From: CBDBIK01 sp965206145
GTDB lineage: Bacteria; Pseudomonadota; Alphaproteobacteria; TMED109
NCBI GenBank assembly: GCA_965206145.1
Contig: CBDBIK010000005.1
Location: 124,001-188,000 of the forward strand
DNA length: 64,000 bases
Direction: 5' to 3'
Shown: piece after piece, positions 25,017 through 34,260 of the stretch
Numbering within the stretch: the stretch's first letter is position 1
Layout: each line of letters begins with the position of its first letter
Translations under genes and position numbers: made by a program
Notes under the pieces: model-generated
Database searches by the model: none
Told to the model about the DNA's origin: nothing
What the model saw: only the letters and a program-made list of their open reading frames with translations

Positions 25017-26294
25017 ATGCAGCAATACGGTAACGATCAGATTCTCTACTCACCATCGGACTTGGTTACCTTTTTGGGGTGTCACCATGCGAGCTTCCTT
25101 GATGTAAAGGCGCTCAGCGAGGATATGGACAAGGCCGAGGCCAGTACTACAGGTCAGCTGCTGCAGAAAAAAGGCTTGGAGCATGAGGCGGCGTATCTCC
25201 AGCAGCTCAAAGACGAAGGTAAATCCGTTGTTGAAATTCCCAAAGACCGCAATCTACAAGGTCGTGCCCAACTAACATTGGGGGCTATGAGGTCCGGTGC
25301 AGATGTCATTTATCAGGCCGTGTTCTTTGCGCCGCCTTGGCGAGGTGATGCTGACTTTCTGATCAAGTGCCATACACCATCCAGCTTGGGTGATTTCAGC
25401 TACGAGGTGCTTGACACCAAACTGGCGCGAACAGCCGAGCCAAAACATATCATGCAGCTTTGTGTCTATTCCGAGCTTCTGACTGATCTGCAGGGACTGC
25501 GCCCGGCTGATATGCATCTGTTTCTAGGCGATCATGAAAAGCATAGCTTCCGCGTTGCTGACTTTTTTTATTACTACACCCGCGCCAAAGGCCGCTTTGA
25601 GAGTTATTTGCAAAAACTACCTGCGGACTCATATCCCGAGCCTTGTGGCCATTGTAATTCTGCTCATGGCGCGAAGGCTGCAAAGCGCAGTGGGAACAAG
25701 ATGACCATTTAAGCCTTGTGGCCAACATTCAGCGCTCACAAATGGATAAGCTTCGGAAGGTCGGCATTCGCACCGTTGCTGAGCTTGCTGCTACAGCACC
25801 CGACATCAAAATTCCTGATTTGAGCCGTGATGTGTTTTTACGCCTGCGCTCACAAGCAGTTCTGCAACATCACAAAGCCGCTACAGGCGAAGATAAGTGC
25901 GAGATCATCCCGTTCCCGCCCGGTAAAGGCTTCACACGCATGCCTGTGCCGGATGATGGTGACCTGTTCTTTGATATGGAAGGTGATCCGCTTTACCCGA
26001 ATGGCTTGGAGTATCTTTTTGGGGTCTATTATTTCAAAGATGGCAAGGAGTTGTTCTTGCCGTTCTGGGCGCATGACCACGAAGAAGAAAAGGAAACCTT
26101 CAAGCGCTTTATGGGGTTTCTGGCTGACCATCTGGCCGAAAACCCGCACGCCCATATCCATCATTACAACCACTATGAAACCACAGCCCTGAAACGCTTG
26201 GCCTGCCGTTATGCTGCTTACGAGGAACAGCTGGATAATCTGCTCCGTAATCAGAAATTCATTGACCTCTATTTGGTGGTGCGTGAGAGCATCC
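25017..26294 (+). pseudogene. TM0106-family RecB-like nuclease gene, frameshifted and cut by IS21
   Basis: The first part reads LYSPSDLVTFLGCHHASFLD, then YEVLDTKLARTAEPKHIMQL, the D-x-K plus Q-x-x-x-Y nuclease region of RecB-like enzymes. A frameshift near 25660 (after EPCGHC) is followed in another frame by WEQDDHLSLVANIQRSQMDK and KLRKVGIRTVAELA (helix-hairpin-helix-like). PVPDDGDLFFDMEGDPLYP, the RNase H-like domain typical of the family, comes next. The gene is truncated in the middle of VRES at the left end of the IS21 element. No continuation, such as the helicase part found in many members, is seen on the far side. It is divergent from the S-like gene. Confidence 0.72.
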
Positions 26295-26342
26295 TGTAGC
26301 GCGACAATCTGGGTGAGAGGTGCGCGTCAATCAGGATGATAA
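26295..26342. repeat. IS21 left terminal inverted repeat
   Basis: Contains TGTAGCGCGACAA at the tip and GCGTCAATCAGGATGATAA at 26324-26342, with TGAGAG between, mirrored at the right end (28915-28962). Confidence 0.85.
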
Positions 26343-26493
26343 TCCTTGGCCGCGACATTTGTGATGGTGGCGGGCTTTTCCGCCACAGTCAAGGTTTTTG
26401 CGGGTTTTGATTGTCGCAGAGCGTCAATCTGGTTTGATGTTTGCCGGTGTTGCTCTTTGAGCTTGAGCCTGGCGGCTGGGGCCGTTGGCGTGT

Positions 26494-27248
26494 TCAGCGG
26501 CTTTGCGCCGGTAGCTCGTTCATCTCGAAGATTGTCGCGTGGTGGACAAGCCTGTCGACGGCTGCCAGCGTCATGGCCGGATCGGGGAAGATTGCATTCC
26601 ATTCTCCGAAGGGCTGGTTGGCTGTGATGAGCATGGATCGTCGCTCGTATCGGGCGCTGATGAGTTCGAACAGCACGCTGGTCTCGGCCTGATCCTTGGT
26701 GACGTATGTGATGTCGTCGAGGATCAGAAGGTGGAATTTGTCGAGCTTCGCGATGGCGCTTTCGAGGACGAGATCGCGCCGCGCCTGCTGCAACTTCTGA
26801 ACCAGGTCGGTGGTCCGGGTGAAGAGCACGCGGTAGCCTTGCTCGACAAGGGAAAGGCCGATGGCCGAGCCGAGATGCGACTTGCCCACACCTGGTGGCC
26901 CGAACAGCAGGATGTTGCTGCCTTTGCCGATCCAGCTATCGCCCGCGGTGATGGCGCTGACATGTGCCTTGGAGAGCATAGGGACGGCTGTGAAGTCGAA
27001 GGCCTCAAGTGTCTTGCCGGGCAGCAACCGGGCTTGAGCCAGATGTCTTTCGATCCGGCGACGGTCACGTTCGGCCAGTTCATGTTCCACCAGGGTGCTG
27101 AGCAGGCGTGCGGCGGGCCACCCTTCTTTATCGGCCTGTTCTGCTCGGCCTGTTCTGCGAAGCGTGGCCAGAGGGTTTTGATGGCAGGCAAGCGCAACTC
27201 GGTCAGAGCCAGTGTCAGGCGTGCGGTATCTGTTTGAGGCGATGTCAT
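26494..27248 (-). pseudogene. istB: IS21 transposition helper ATPase IstB, frameshifted
   Basis: AAA+ ATPase that recruits IstA. Walker A is LLFGPPGVGKSHL and Walker B is LLILDDITYV. The start MTSPQTDTARLTLALTELRL at 27248 overlaps the istA stop (ATGA). A near-perfect 14-bp tandem duplication (27133-27146 and 27147-27160) shifts the frame between PRFAEQA and the RLLSTLVEHELAERD region. The large downstream frame from 27090 could still be translated on its own. Confidence 0.78.
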
Positions 27249-28777
27249 GCTGTCACCTCCAGAGCGGATGCAGCGTTGCTGAGCAACCGGTTGTAGGAGG
27301 CAAGATCGGCCATCTGCACCTCGACGTCCGGGAGGGCTTCTTCTGACGGGCCAAACAGGGCCCGCAGAATTGGAATGTCCGGAGAGCGGTGCTGACGCAG
27401 ATCTTCTTCAAGGTGCTCGGCCAACTCGGCCAACTCGGCCTCGCAGCCCCGGTCATGGGCCAGCGCCAGAAGGTCGACCGTCATGCGGCACGCCACCTTC
27501 TCTCCGGCGCTCTCCAGGAGAGCTGCGAACATGTTGCGGAACGCCCGGCGCGCAAATAGCTGATCCCGATAAACCAGCCCCGTCAGCGCCATGGGCTTTT
27601 TGCGCAAGGAGTGGATGACGTGGTGGTCATTGACCACGTGCCCATGGTTACCGGTGCTCGATGCTCGTCCGCGTGTCAGCGTTGGCAGGGCAGAGCTTCC
27701 CAGGAACAGCTCCAGGCGATCATCGTAGAGCCGAACCCGCAGCTGATGCCCGATCAACCGGGATGGCACGGTGTAGAACACCTTGCGCAAGGTGAGCCCC
27801 CGGAGGACGTGACGCGCAACGTGACCTCCTCGTAATCCGTGGTCCGCCGCGTCGGCAAAGGTCTGAGGCTCGCACGTTCGGCGTCGATCCGCTTGGCATT
27901 GCGCGCATTGATCCGGCCGACGATCTCATCGATGAAGCGGCGGTAGTCTTGCAAGCTTTCGAAGTCGCGCGACCCACCCATGCATGACCAGCGCGTCCTC
28001 AATGGTGCGCTTCAGATGCCCATTGGGGTTCTCAATGGAGCCGTTCTCATGGGCAACGCCCTTGTTGTTGCGCGTTGGCGACACGGCGTAGTGCCGACAC
28101 AAGGCATCGAAGCGGTTGGTAAGATCGTCTTGAGCCGCCTTGTTCAGGTTCTTGAAGGCCGCCGACAGGCTGTCGGTGCGATGATCGTGAGGAGCGCCAC
28201 CAAGCGTCCAGAGAGCATTCTGCAATCCCTCGGCCAGTGCCACATAGCTCTCGCCACCCAGAACCACATGGGCGTGCTGGAATCCGCTGTAGGCAAGGCG
28301 GAAGTGATACAAGCGATGATCCAGCGGCTCACCAGCGACGATCACGCCCAATTTGCCCATGGCGGTAAAATCCGAAAGGCCCATCCTGCCCGGCTCATGG
28401 TTCTGCCGGAAAATCACCTCTTGCTCGGGACCGTGCTCAGCGTTCCAGGTCCGTATCCGCCGTTCCAGAGTGCGGCGGATACCGGCCCCAAGCTCGGGGT
28501 GACGACGAAGGAGCTCCTCGTAAACGGCGACCGGGCGGATCCCCGGTGAAAACCGCAACATCGGCACAACATCACTGTCAAAAATATCTGCCAGCGGATC
28601 GGGGCGACGCCGGCCGCGCGACTTCTTCTTCTGTGATGGCAGCGTTGGGTCGGCTTGAAGCCGATAGCCCGTGGCCTGGCTGATCCCCGCCTTGGCGGCG
28701 GCCACGGGAACGGTATGGGTTTGTCCAAGCGTCATGAAGAGCCTCATTTGTTGGTCAGTGACATGACGGCCCGGCAT
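27245..28777 (-). pseudogene. istA: IS21 transposase IstA, two frameshifts
   Basis: DDE transposase in three frame segments. The first (28777 to about 27980) has the HTH start MPGRHVTDQQMRLFMTLGQT, catalytic Asp in GRMGLSDFTAMGKLG, second Asp in DHRTDSLSAAF and catalytic Glu in GVAHENGSIENPNGHLKRT. The second holds GSRDFESLQDYRRFIDEIVG to about 27800. The third continues LRKVFYTVPSRLIGHQLRVR to the stop at 27245. Total length without the shifts is about 510 residues, normal for IstA. Confidence 0.8.
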
Positions 28778-28914
28778 GAACGATCCCCCTTCTGTGGAAA
28801 ATCAATCCATATTCGAGCCGGCCACGACCATCAGGCCCGCCCGATTGGGGCGAAACGCGGGGGTGGGGTCTCTCCAGTCGGGCTACGCCCTCCCTGCGAG
28901 ACCCCACCCCCGCG

Positions 28915-28962
28915 TTATCATCCTGATTGACGCTGGACTCTCATCTTGTTTGTCGCGCTGCA
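28915..28962. repeat. IS21 right terminal inverted repeat
   Basis: TTATCATCCTGATTGACGC at 28915-28933 and GTCGCGCTGCA ending at 28962 are the complements of the left-end blocks. Confidence 0.85.
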
Positions 28963-28998
28963 CTCCATGCACGAACAGACCTTCCGGGCGACACATCA

Positions 28999-29119
28999 CC
29001 GACCCGGCCTCCGATTATCGGAGGCTATATACCCGATGTCTTCTGCACCGACGTTCCGGCCACTATGACAATCATTGGTGAAGCCAAGACATCAAAAGAT
29101 TTGCAGACTCATAGGTCCA
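28999..29119 (+). pseudogene. PD-(D/E)XK-like nuclease domain fragment
   Basis: Just past the IS21 right end, a frame encodes PTRPPIIGGYIPDVFCTDVP and then TMTIIGEAKTSKDLQTHRS. The spacing PD...GEAK fits a PD-(D/E)XK nuclease core, and the wording resembles short hypothetical proteins in restriction islands. Both ends are missing; no start codon or following gene belongs to it. Confidence 0.4.
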
Positions 29120-29157
29120 TAGAACCACGGCAATCGCTTGAAAAAGCGGGGATTCCC

Positions 29158-29277
29158 TTAGCGGGTGATATGTGATTCTCTGGTCATTGAAATGACATTC
29201 GCCTGAATTAAGGGCTTTTGACGCGTTCCCTTTGAACGCTTCGAACGCTTCGCCGCCTGTCCAAGTGTCAGTTTCAT
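29158..29277 (-). pseudogene. Truncated HTH-type small protein
   Basis: A 39-codon frame with a plausible ribosome site (GGCGGAAA) starts MKLTLGQAAKRSKRSKGTRQ. The MKLTLGQAAK opening is shared with small helix-turn-helix proteins on mobilisable elements. After it the sequence becomes unlike the family and stops early. A remnant is the best reading. The remaining DNA between 29278 and 29409 shows nothing further. Confidence 0.3.
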
Positions 29278-29409
29278 GGTATTTCCGCCTGTATTTTACG
29301 GGGGTTTCCCCTTGGTTTCTCGCCGTTCTGGATACACACATCGGAAACACCCACCAATAGGTAGCTTGCATTCCTCTTGAAAACCCATCGCGATAGGTTA
29401 AATGCAGTT

Positions 29410-29649
29410 ATGGTCACCATATACTGAGCGCATGGTCTGCGCGTCATCATCTTCACAGACGATCATGAGCCGGCCCATGTGCATGTGTTTGGTGATGGGC
29501 AAGTCAAGATCAATCTGATCGGCCCTGACGGGACTCCAGCTCTTGTCTGGGCCCAAGGCATGAAAGGGAATGATATGCGCCGGGCCATGCAGATCGTTCA
29601 TGACCAGCAAGAGGCGTTTCTTGCCAGATGGAGGGAAATCCATGGCTGA
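29410..29649 (+). pseudogene. DUF4160 family protein with nonsense codon
   Basis: Small protein often paired with DUF2442, and predicted to form a toxin-antitoxin-like module. From the ATG at 29410 the frame reads MVTIY, then TGA (29425-29427), then AHGLRVIIFTDDHEPAHVHV and FGDGQVKINLIGPDG to a stop at 29649. The DUF4160 core FTDDHEPAHVHV is intact. The TGA at codon 6 removes the N-terminus unless an unusual start is used downstream. It overlaps the DUF2442 start by 8 bp, so the pair is one operon. Confidence 0.65.
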
Positions 29650-30043
29650 ACTGACAGATTCTGAAATCAATGCCGCCATTGAGCGTGGCCACATCGCGCG
29701 GCAGACCGAGCCGCGCGCGGATGCCGTGCGTTATGACAAGCGGAACAGCCGTATCATCGTCGATCTGACCAATGGTTGCACCTTTGCCTTTCCACCCCGC
29801 ATGGCGCAGGGGTTGGAGACAGCAACGGACGAAGACCTCGCCGCGGTTGAAATTCTAGGATCTGGTTACGGCCTACATTGGGAAGCCCTCGATGTGGACC
29901 TGTCCATACCCGGCTTGTTGGCGGGACTGTTCGGAACCAAAGCCTATATGGCCCGCCAGGCAGGGCAGACCAAATCTCCAGCGAAAGCCGCCGCCGCCCG
30001 CGAAAATGGCCGCAAGGGTGGCAGGCCACGCAAGCAGGCGTGA
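29642..30043 (+). CDS. DUF2442 domain protein, likely antitoxin-side partner of DUF4160
   Basis: The 133-residue product begins MAELTDSEINAAIERG and carries the DUF2442 core AVRYDKRNSRIIVDLTNGCT, FAFPPRMAQGLETA and SGYGLHWEALDVDLSIPGLL. A basic tail follows (ENGRKGGRPRKQA), probably DNA-binding. The ATG at 29642 is chosen because it follows GGAGGG and gives the usual start. In this pairing the DUF2442 member is thought to be the antitoxin and repressor. It appears intact while its partner is broken. Confidence 0.75.
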   Translation: MAELTDSEINAAIERGHIARQTEPRADAVRYDKRNSRIIVDLTNGCTFAFPPRMAQGLETATDEDLAAVEILGSGYGLHWEALDVDLSIPGLLAGLFGTKAYMARQAGQTKSPAKAAAARENGRKGGRPRKQA

Positions 30044-30364
30044 TGGTCACAAACCGAACCCATCACCCTTTCACGACTGATATCGCGTTCCTGCTCGATG
30101 CTTCGCTCTGCCTCTCTGTCCCGCTCCCTGATCTGCTCATGCGCGGTATTTCGTACCTATGCCGAAGGCGGATGAGGCACGAATTTGGGAAGCTCAAAAC
30201 GCCGCCGTGTCAGGGACATCAACGGCTATCTTGTGCCAGAAGATGAGAGGGTCGAAGACGCTACTTTGACCGATCAGGATGTGCAGCCAGGATCGAAAAA
30301 AATGCAACTAAAAGCGACCACGCATGTTTGCACGTAAGAGAACGACGGGGAATTGGAAAAGAGC
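30044..30364 (+). other. Gene-poor interval before the GHKL ATPase
   Basis: No gene is supported. On the minus strand about 30170-30050 encodes an Arg/Glu-rich stretch (AHEQIRERDREAERSIEQER) reminiscent of relaxase tails, without start or stop context. The end of the interval supplies the ribosome site GGAAAAGAG for the next gene. Confidence 0.4.
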
Positions 30365-31915
30365 ATGATTAAATCGGCAAGGATAGGAGATCAAGATCAC
30401 GAAGATGCGGAAGTCTTCGTTGGCAAGGACGTGCTGGAGCTCTTGAGCAGCTCAATGTACGTCAACCCGCTCTCAATCTTCCGTGAATATGTTCAGAACG
30501 CTACCGATGCTATCGATGATGCCGTCGCATTGGGTCTACTAACCTCCATTGATCATGGGCTTATCGAGATCAACCTTGATCATATCGACCGCCGGGTCGT
30601 AATTCGAGATAACGGCAAGGGATTGTGTAACAAGGATTTTCCCGCGCGGATGTTGTCGTTCGGGGCAAGTGAAAAGCGCGGAACAGATGCGCGCGGTATT
30701 CGTGGTGTTGGCCGCCTATCCGGGCTTGGCTATGTTCAGCAGCTCGTCTTCCGCTCACGTGCCAAGGGCGACTCCAGCGTGTTTGAAGCGGCATGGGACG
30801 GACGCGTGATCAAACGGATGCTGGCCTCGAACGACAGCGATGTCGATTTGCGCACAATTGTACAGGAGGCTGTCACACTCAAAAAACTAGACCCTGAGGA
30901 CTTCCCCACGCATTTCTTCGAGGTCGAACTTGTAAAACCGCGCCGGATTGCCAACGATCGGCTATTAAACGAAATCGAGGTAGAAGCGTTTGTCAGCCAG
31001 GTCTGTCCTTGTCCATTCGCGCCAGCCTTTTCGTTGGGCGACGAGATCGCTGCAACGCTCGGCCTACACGGGCGTGCCGGTAAATCCTATCATATTCACA
31101 TCAATGACGACGCTGAAGAGCCAGTTTACCGTCCTTATCGCGATCAGGTCGAATACTCGGATACGAGGAGGGCGTCACTTCGAAACCTGAAAATCTTCGA
31201 AATTGAGAGCATTGATGGTGACACAGCCGCCGTTGGCTGGCTGATCCATCACGAATATCAGGGAGCGATCCCGTCCGCGCAGGGCGTTCGCGGACTTCGC
31301 GCGCGTGTAGGAAACATCCAAGTCGGTCACGACCGGCTGTTCCATGAGATTTTCCCTGAAGACCGGTTTTGTTCTTGGGCCATAGGTGAAGTTCATATTC
31401 TTGACGGGCGTGTGGTTCCGAACGGCCGCCGCGACGAGTTCGAAAGAAACGCGCATTTTGACAACATCATTGCCCATTTACGACCATTGGGCGCAGAAGT
31501 TGCTCGCGAATGCCGTGTGTCCTCTCAAAAGAGAAATCGTCTAAAGACATTCGAACTTGCTGCCGACAAGATCCATGAGAGGCTAGATATACTGAAGCAA
31601 GGCGCAGTGTCTGATCGCTTTGCCAAGTCATTAAAGGCCGAGATGGATACGTTCCTCGCCGAGATGCGCAAAGCTATGGAATTTGATCTCTTCGACGATG
31701 CAGACAAGAGCGCACTGAGAAGCCAGCTCGCGGCCATCGAGAAGGCTGCCGATGCACACACAAGAAAAACTGAAGGCGACATATTCGAAAGCCTGCCAGC
31801 ACGCAAACGGGCAACCTATAAGGAAGTCCTCGACCTGATCTATGACTGCTCGGTTAACCAAGTCGCAGCCAAGGGCCTTATAGACCGTATGCTCGATCGG
31901 CTTTCGCGGTCATGA
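30365..31915 (+). CDS. GHKL (Hsp90-like) ATPase, orphan, in defence island
   Basis: 516-residue protein with an N-terminal Hsp90-type nucleotide-binding domain. The N box is FREYVQNATDAIDDA (Glu and Asn), the G1 box is VIRDNGKGLC (DxGxG), and the G2 box is ARGIRGVGRLSGLGY. A middle domain resembling the Hsp90 second domain follows (GVRGLRARVGNIQVGHDRLF), with NGRRDEFERN. The last 150 residues are predicted helical and charged. It is shorter than HtpG (about 620 residues) and lacks a clear dimerisation domain. Proteins like this occur in defence islands, where an ATP-driven conformational switch is suspected. No co-oriented partner gene follows before the divergent fic gene. The ATG at 30365 is preferred over the TTG at 30353 because GGAAAAGAG precedes it. 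Confidence 0.72.
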   Translation: MIKSARIGDQDHEDAEVFVGKDVLELLSSSMYVNPLSIFREYVQNATDAIDDAVALGLLTSIDHGLIEINLDHIDRRVVIRDNGKGLCNKDFPARMLSFGASEKRGTDARGIRGVGRLSGLGYVQQLVFRSRAKGDSSVFEAAWDGRVIKRMLASNDSDVDLRTIVQEAVTLKKLDPEDFPTHFFEVELVKPRRIANDRLLNEIEVEAFVSQVCPCPFAPAFSLGDEIAATLGLHGRAGKSYHIHINDDAEEPVYRPYRDQVEYSDTRRASLRNLKIFEIESIDGDTAAVGWLIHHEYQGAIPSAQGVRGLRARVGNIQVGHDRLFHEIFPEDRFCSWAIGEVHILDGRVVPNGRRDEFERNAHFDNIIAHLRPLGAEVARECRVSSQKRNRLKTFELAADKIHERLDILKQGAVSDRFAKSLKAEMDTFLAEMRKAMEFDLFDDADKSALRSQLAAIEKAADAHTRKTEGDIFESLPARKRATYKEVLDLIYDCSVNQVAAKGLIDRMLDRLSRS

Positions 31916-32374
31916 GGCTTTGGTTTCAGACGTTCGACTCGTTTGATGGAGAGCAGCGAAGCTTCAGATTCCCTGAAACAAAAAGGTGGCCCGGAGCGTT
32001 AGGGACGCGCAGGTTCGGCTTCAGTTCCTTGCCATCAAATACGACTGGGATCTAAATTAATTTTTAGCACGCAAATTTTTCAATTAAAATCATTAATTTA
32101 GAAGAAATTCGCCAGAGCGATGTAGTCAACAAGTCCAGAGAATAGCGGCCTCAAGAGAATACTTCTTGGCTACCCGACGCCGGAGCCAGTGCTCAGCCCC
32201 ACTCGCAAAAACCTTGAAAACAGGGGGGATCCGGCCGCAGCCGGATCGGGAGAGCGCTTTCGCAGGGCAAGTGGCGGTGGAGACAGTCCTGAGCAAACAA
32301 GTTTCTGTTGTGAGGGGAAATTGTGCTTTATTTTCGGGTATTCGGGATGAATGATTAAAGCATCTCGGATTTGA
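31916..32374. other. Non-coding interval with a recombinase-type gene fragment
   Basis: AT-rich DNA follows the ATPase stop, probably with its 3' end and no clear terminator. On the plus strand, about 32166-32275 encodes a fragment (PLAKTLKTGGIRPQPDRESA, FAGQVAVE). It resembles the fragment at 19169 (shared CAGCCGGATCGGG and GGCAAG/GGCGG blocks) and looks like the end of a mobile-element recombinase gene. The rest shows nothing recognisable. Confidence 0.4.
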
Positions 32375-33349
32375 TTAAGAAATTTTCTCTTCGATTTCCT
32401 GCAGCGTAAATCGTTGCTCTTTGAATGCATGGATTTGCTTGATGCGATCAATCATTTCAGGCGCATAAAGTTGGTGACCAGCTTCTGTAATTTCGGCAAC
32501 ATTCAAAAGGCCTTCTTTTGTCCAGTAGCGAATGGTAGAGTTGCTTTCACCTACTTGTTTGGCAAGTTTTCCAATTTTTAGCAATTTATCACCGTCAGCG
32601 GGCTCAGTATCTTCACCAGCAGCGGCCTTTAGATAAATATCCAAAGACCTGTTAACTGCCTTCATAATAATTTTGAAATAGTCGTCTTTTGAGCCGCCAC
32701 GCTGAGATTTTTCTAATGACCCAATATAAGCCAGGCAATCACGTTTACGAATGATTGCCGCAGGATAACCAGACATCAGTAAGATCATATTCATGAGCAA
32801 TCGTGCGCTACGCCCATTACCATCAACAAAAGGGTGTATGGTCACGAGGCGATAATGCGCTTCTGCCGCTAACTCCACCGAATGGAGCCCTTGGTCGCTT
32901 GCAAGCCATTCTGCGAACTCTTGCATAAGATCAGGCACTTTACGTGGGTTGGGCAAAACAACCGCCGAGCCGGAAATTCTAACCGGCACAGACCGGTAAT
33001 GCCCCGCATTGGCATCATCAATACCTTTCAAAATGATATCATGGATATAAAGAATGTCCTTTTCTTTCAGGCTAGGGGGCTTTCGTTCAACCTGCTCTTT
33101 AACCCAATCCAACGCATGCGCATGGTTGGTTGCCTCAAGATGCTCCGCCAGCGACTTACCACCGACGGTTAGTCCTTTTTCAATGACCAGCGCCGTCTCT
33201 CTGCGGGTGAGTGTATTTCCTTCAATCGCGTTACTGGTATAGCTCAGCTCTACCCGGAACCAACCATCTAGATTTCGAACAAGCGTATCCGGTAACGGAC
33301 GAAACCCGTCTAAGCGCTTCTTTTTGTCGGTCAGTTTATCAAAATTCAC
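32375..33349 (-). CDS. Fic family AMP-transferase with N-terminal inhibitory motif and MerR-type C-terminus
   Basis: Fic enzymes usually AMPylate target proteins. The 324-residue protein has the full catalytic motif HPFVDGNGRSAR at residues 172-183. At residues 39-44 it has the N-terminal self-inhibition motif S-x-x-x-E-G (SNAIEG), so it is a class II, internally restrained Fic. The last 70 residues (LLKIGKLAKQVGESNSTIRY, WTKEGLL) form a MerR-type winged HTH, suggesting DNA binding and possible autoregulation. The start is a GTG at 33349 with no strong ribosome site. No separate antitoxin gene is seen, in keeping with the built-in inhibitor. Confidence 0.85.
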   Translation of the reverse strand: MNFDKLTDKKKRLDGFRPLPDTLVRNLDGWFRVELSYTSNAIEGNTLTRRETALVIEKGLTVGGKSLAEHLEATNHAHALDWVKEQVERKPPSLKEKDILYIHDIILKGIDDANAGHYRSVPVRISGSAVVLPNPRKVPDLMQEFAEWLASDQGLHSVELAAEAHYRLVTIHPFVDGNGRSARLLMNMILLMSGYPAAIIRKRDCLAYIGSLEKSQRGGSKDDYFKIIMKAVNRSLDIYLKAAAGEDTEPADGDKLLKIGKLAKQVGESNSTIRYWTKEGLLNVAEITEAGHQLYAPEMIDRIKQIHAFKEQRFTLQEIEEKIS

Positions 33350-33580
33350 ACATTAAACCATAAACCCTAACGTTACGATTGCAAGTTCATTTTTGCGCTT
33401 CGATGAAATTTCACCGAGCACTTCGAAAATTCTCTCAAAAATATTCGCCCCCACAACAGCCCTTCATGTCCGGGCTTTTTTGTTTTTACATCCTGATATG
33501 GCTGATGCGTGGGATGCAGGTCGGCGTAAAACGCCAGGTGGGTAGCCGGTTTATTCTGACCTGGCGATTACGACATGCCT

Positions 33581-34085
33581 GACACTGAGTATAATTTATA
33601 AACAACCACTCCGCCAGACAGAGGGACTGGTGCGCAGGTTGGTGCGTCCTGTGGAATTGGATGTTCCAGTGACAGGTTTCTCAACCCTATCGCGTCGAGG
33701 CTCGGGGTTGAACCTTCTTTCTAAGTCCAAAATCCAGAGACAAAACCCTATCCATTTGGTGGTAGACAGCACAGGATTAAAAATATTCCGCGAAAACGAA
33801 TGGCTGCATAACAAGCATAAAACAAGGGCTGAAAGCAAGTCATGGCGCAAGCTGCACCTCGGTCTGGATCTCATGACCGGGGGAATTGTCTGTGCGGATC
33901 TGACAAAGGATGACGTCAGCGGTCCAACCGCTTTGCCTGAACTTCCCGACCAAATTGATAATCCCGCCACCCGGTTTCTGGCCGAGGGGGCTTAATGATG
34001 GCACACCGATCAGTGACCTGCTTAGCGGCTTGAGGATATTGCCTTCGACCGATTTGAAAGTCTCGACACACCCGTTTCCACCCAT
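33581..34085 (+). pseudogene. IS5-family transposase remnant
   Basis: Frames encode QPLRQTEGLVRRLVRPVELD, VPVTGFSTLSRRGSGL and IHLVVDSTGLKIFRENEWLH. These continue with NKHKTRAESKSWRKLHLGLD and, after a frameshift near 33990, NDGTPISDLLSGL. This is the central part of an IS5-family DDE transposase (first Asp in VVDSTGLK). The 5' end and C-terminus with the last acidic residue are missing. Flanking stretches 33350-33580 and 34086-34260 hold no recognisable gene. Confidence 0.8.
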
Positions 34086-34260
34086 ATCGAGGCTCGATAG
34101 CTCAACCCATACATGCCGCTAACGATGCTTCACCTGACACCTCACGATATCCGGCGCACGGCTCGCGGTGAAAATAGCGGTTAGCCTTCTTCTCCTTTCT
34201 GCCGGAACTTGCATCCATATACACATCACCAGTTAGCCTGGCGCACCAAATCAGAGGTCA

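Larger units (their letters stand above)
26295..28962 (-). mobile_element. IS21-family insertion sequence, decayed
   Basis: An istA-istB pair is framed by inverted terminal repeats. The left end TGTAGCGCGACAA (from 26295) matches the complement of the right end at 28962, and GCGTCAATCAGGATGATAA (26324-26342) is the exact complement of 28915-28933. Both genes carry frameshifts, so it should not move on its own. No target duplication is evident (left flank GAGCATCC, right flank CTCCATGC). This suggests loss of adjacent DNA after insertion. Confidence 0.88.

Noticed and set aside
26285..28972. Target-site duplication of the IS21 element
   Set aside because: Flanks GAGCATCC and CTCCATGC do not form a direct repeat.
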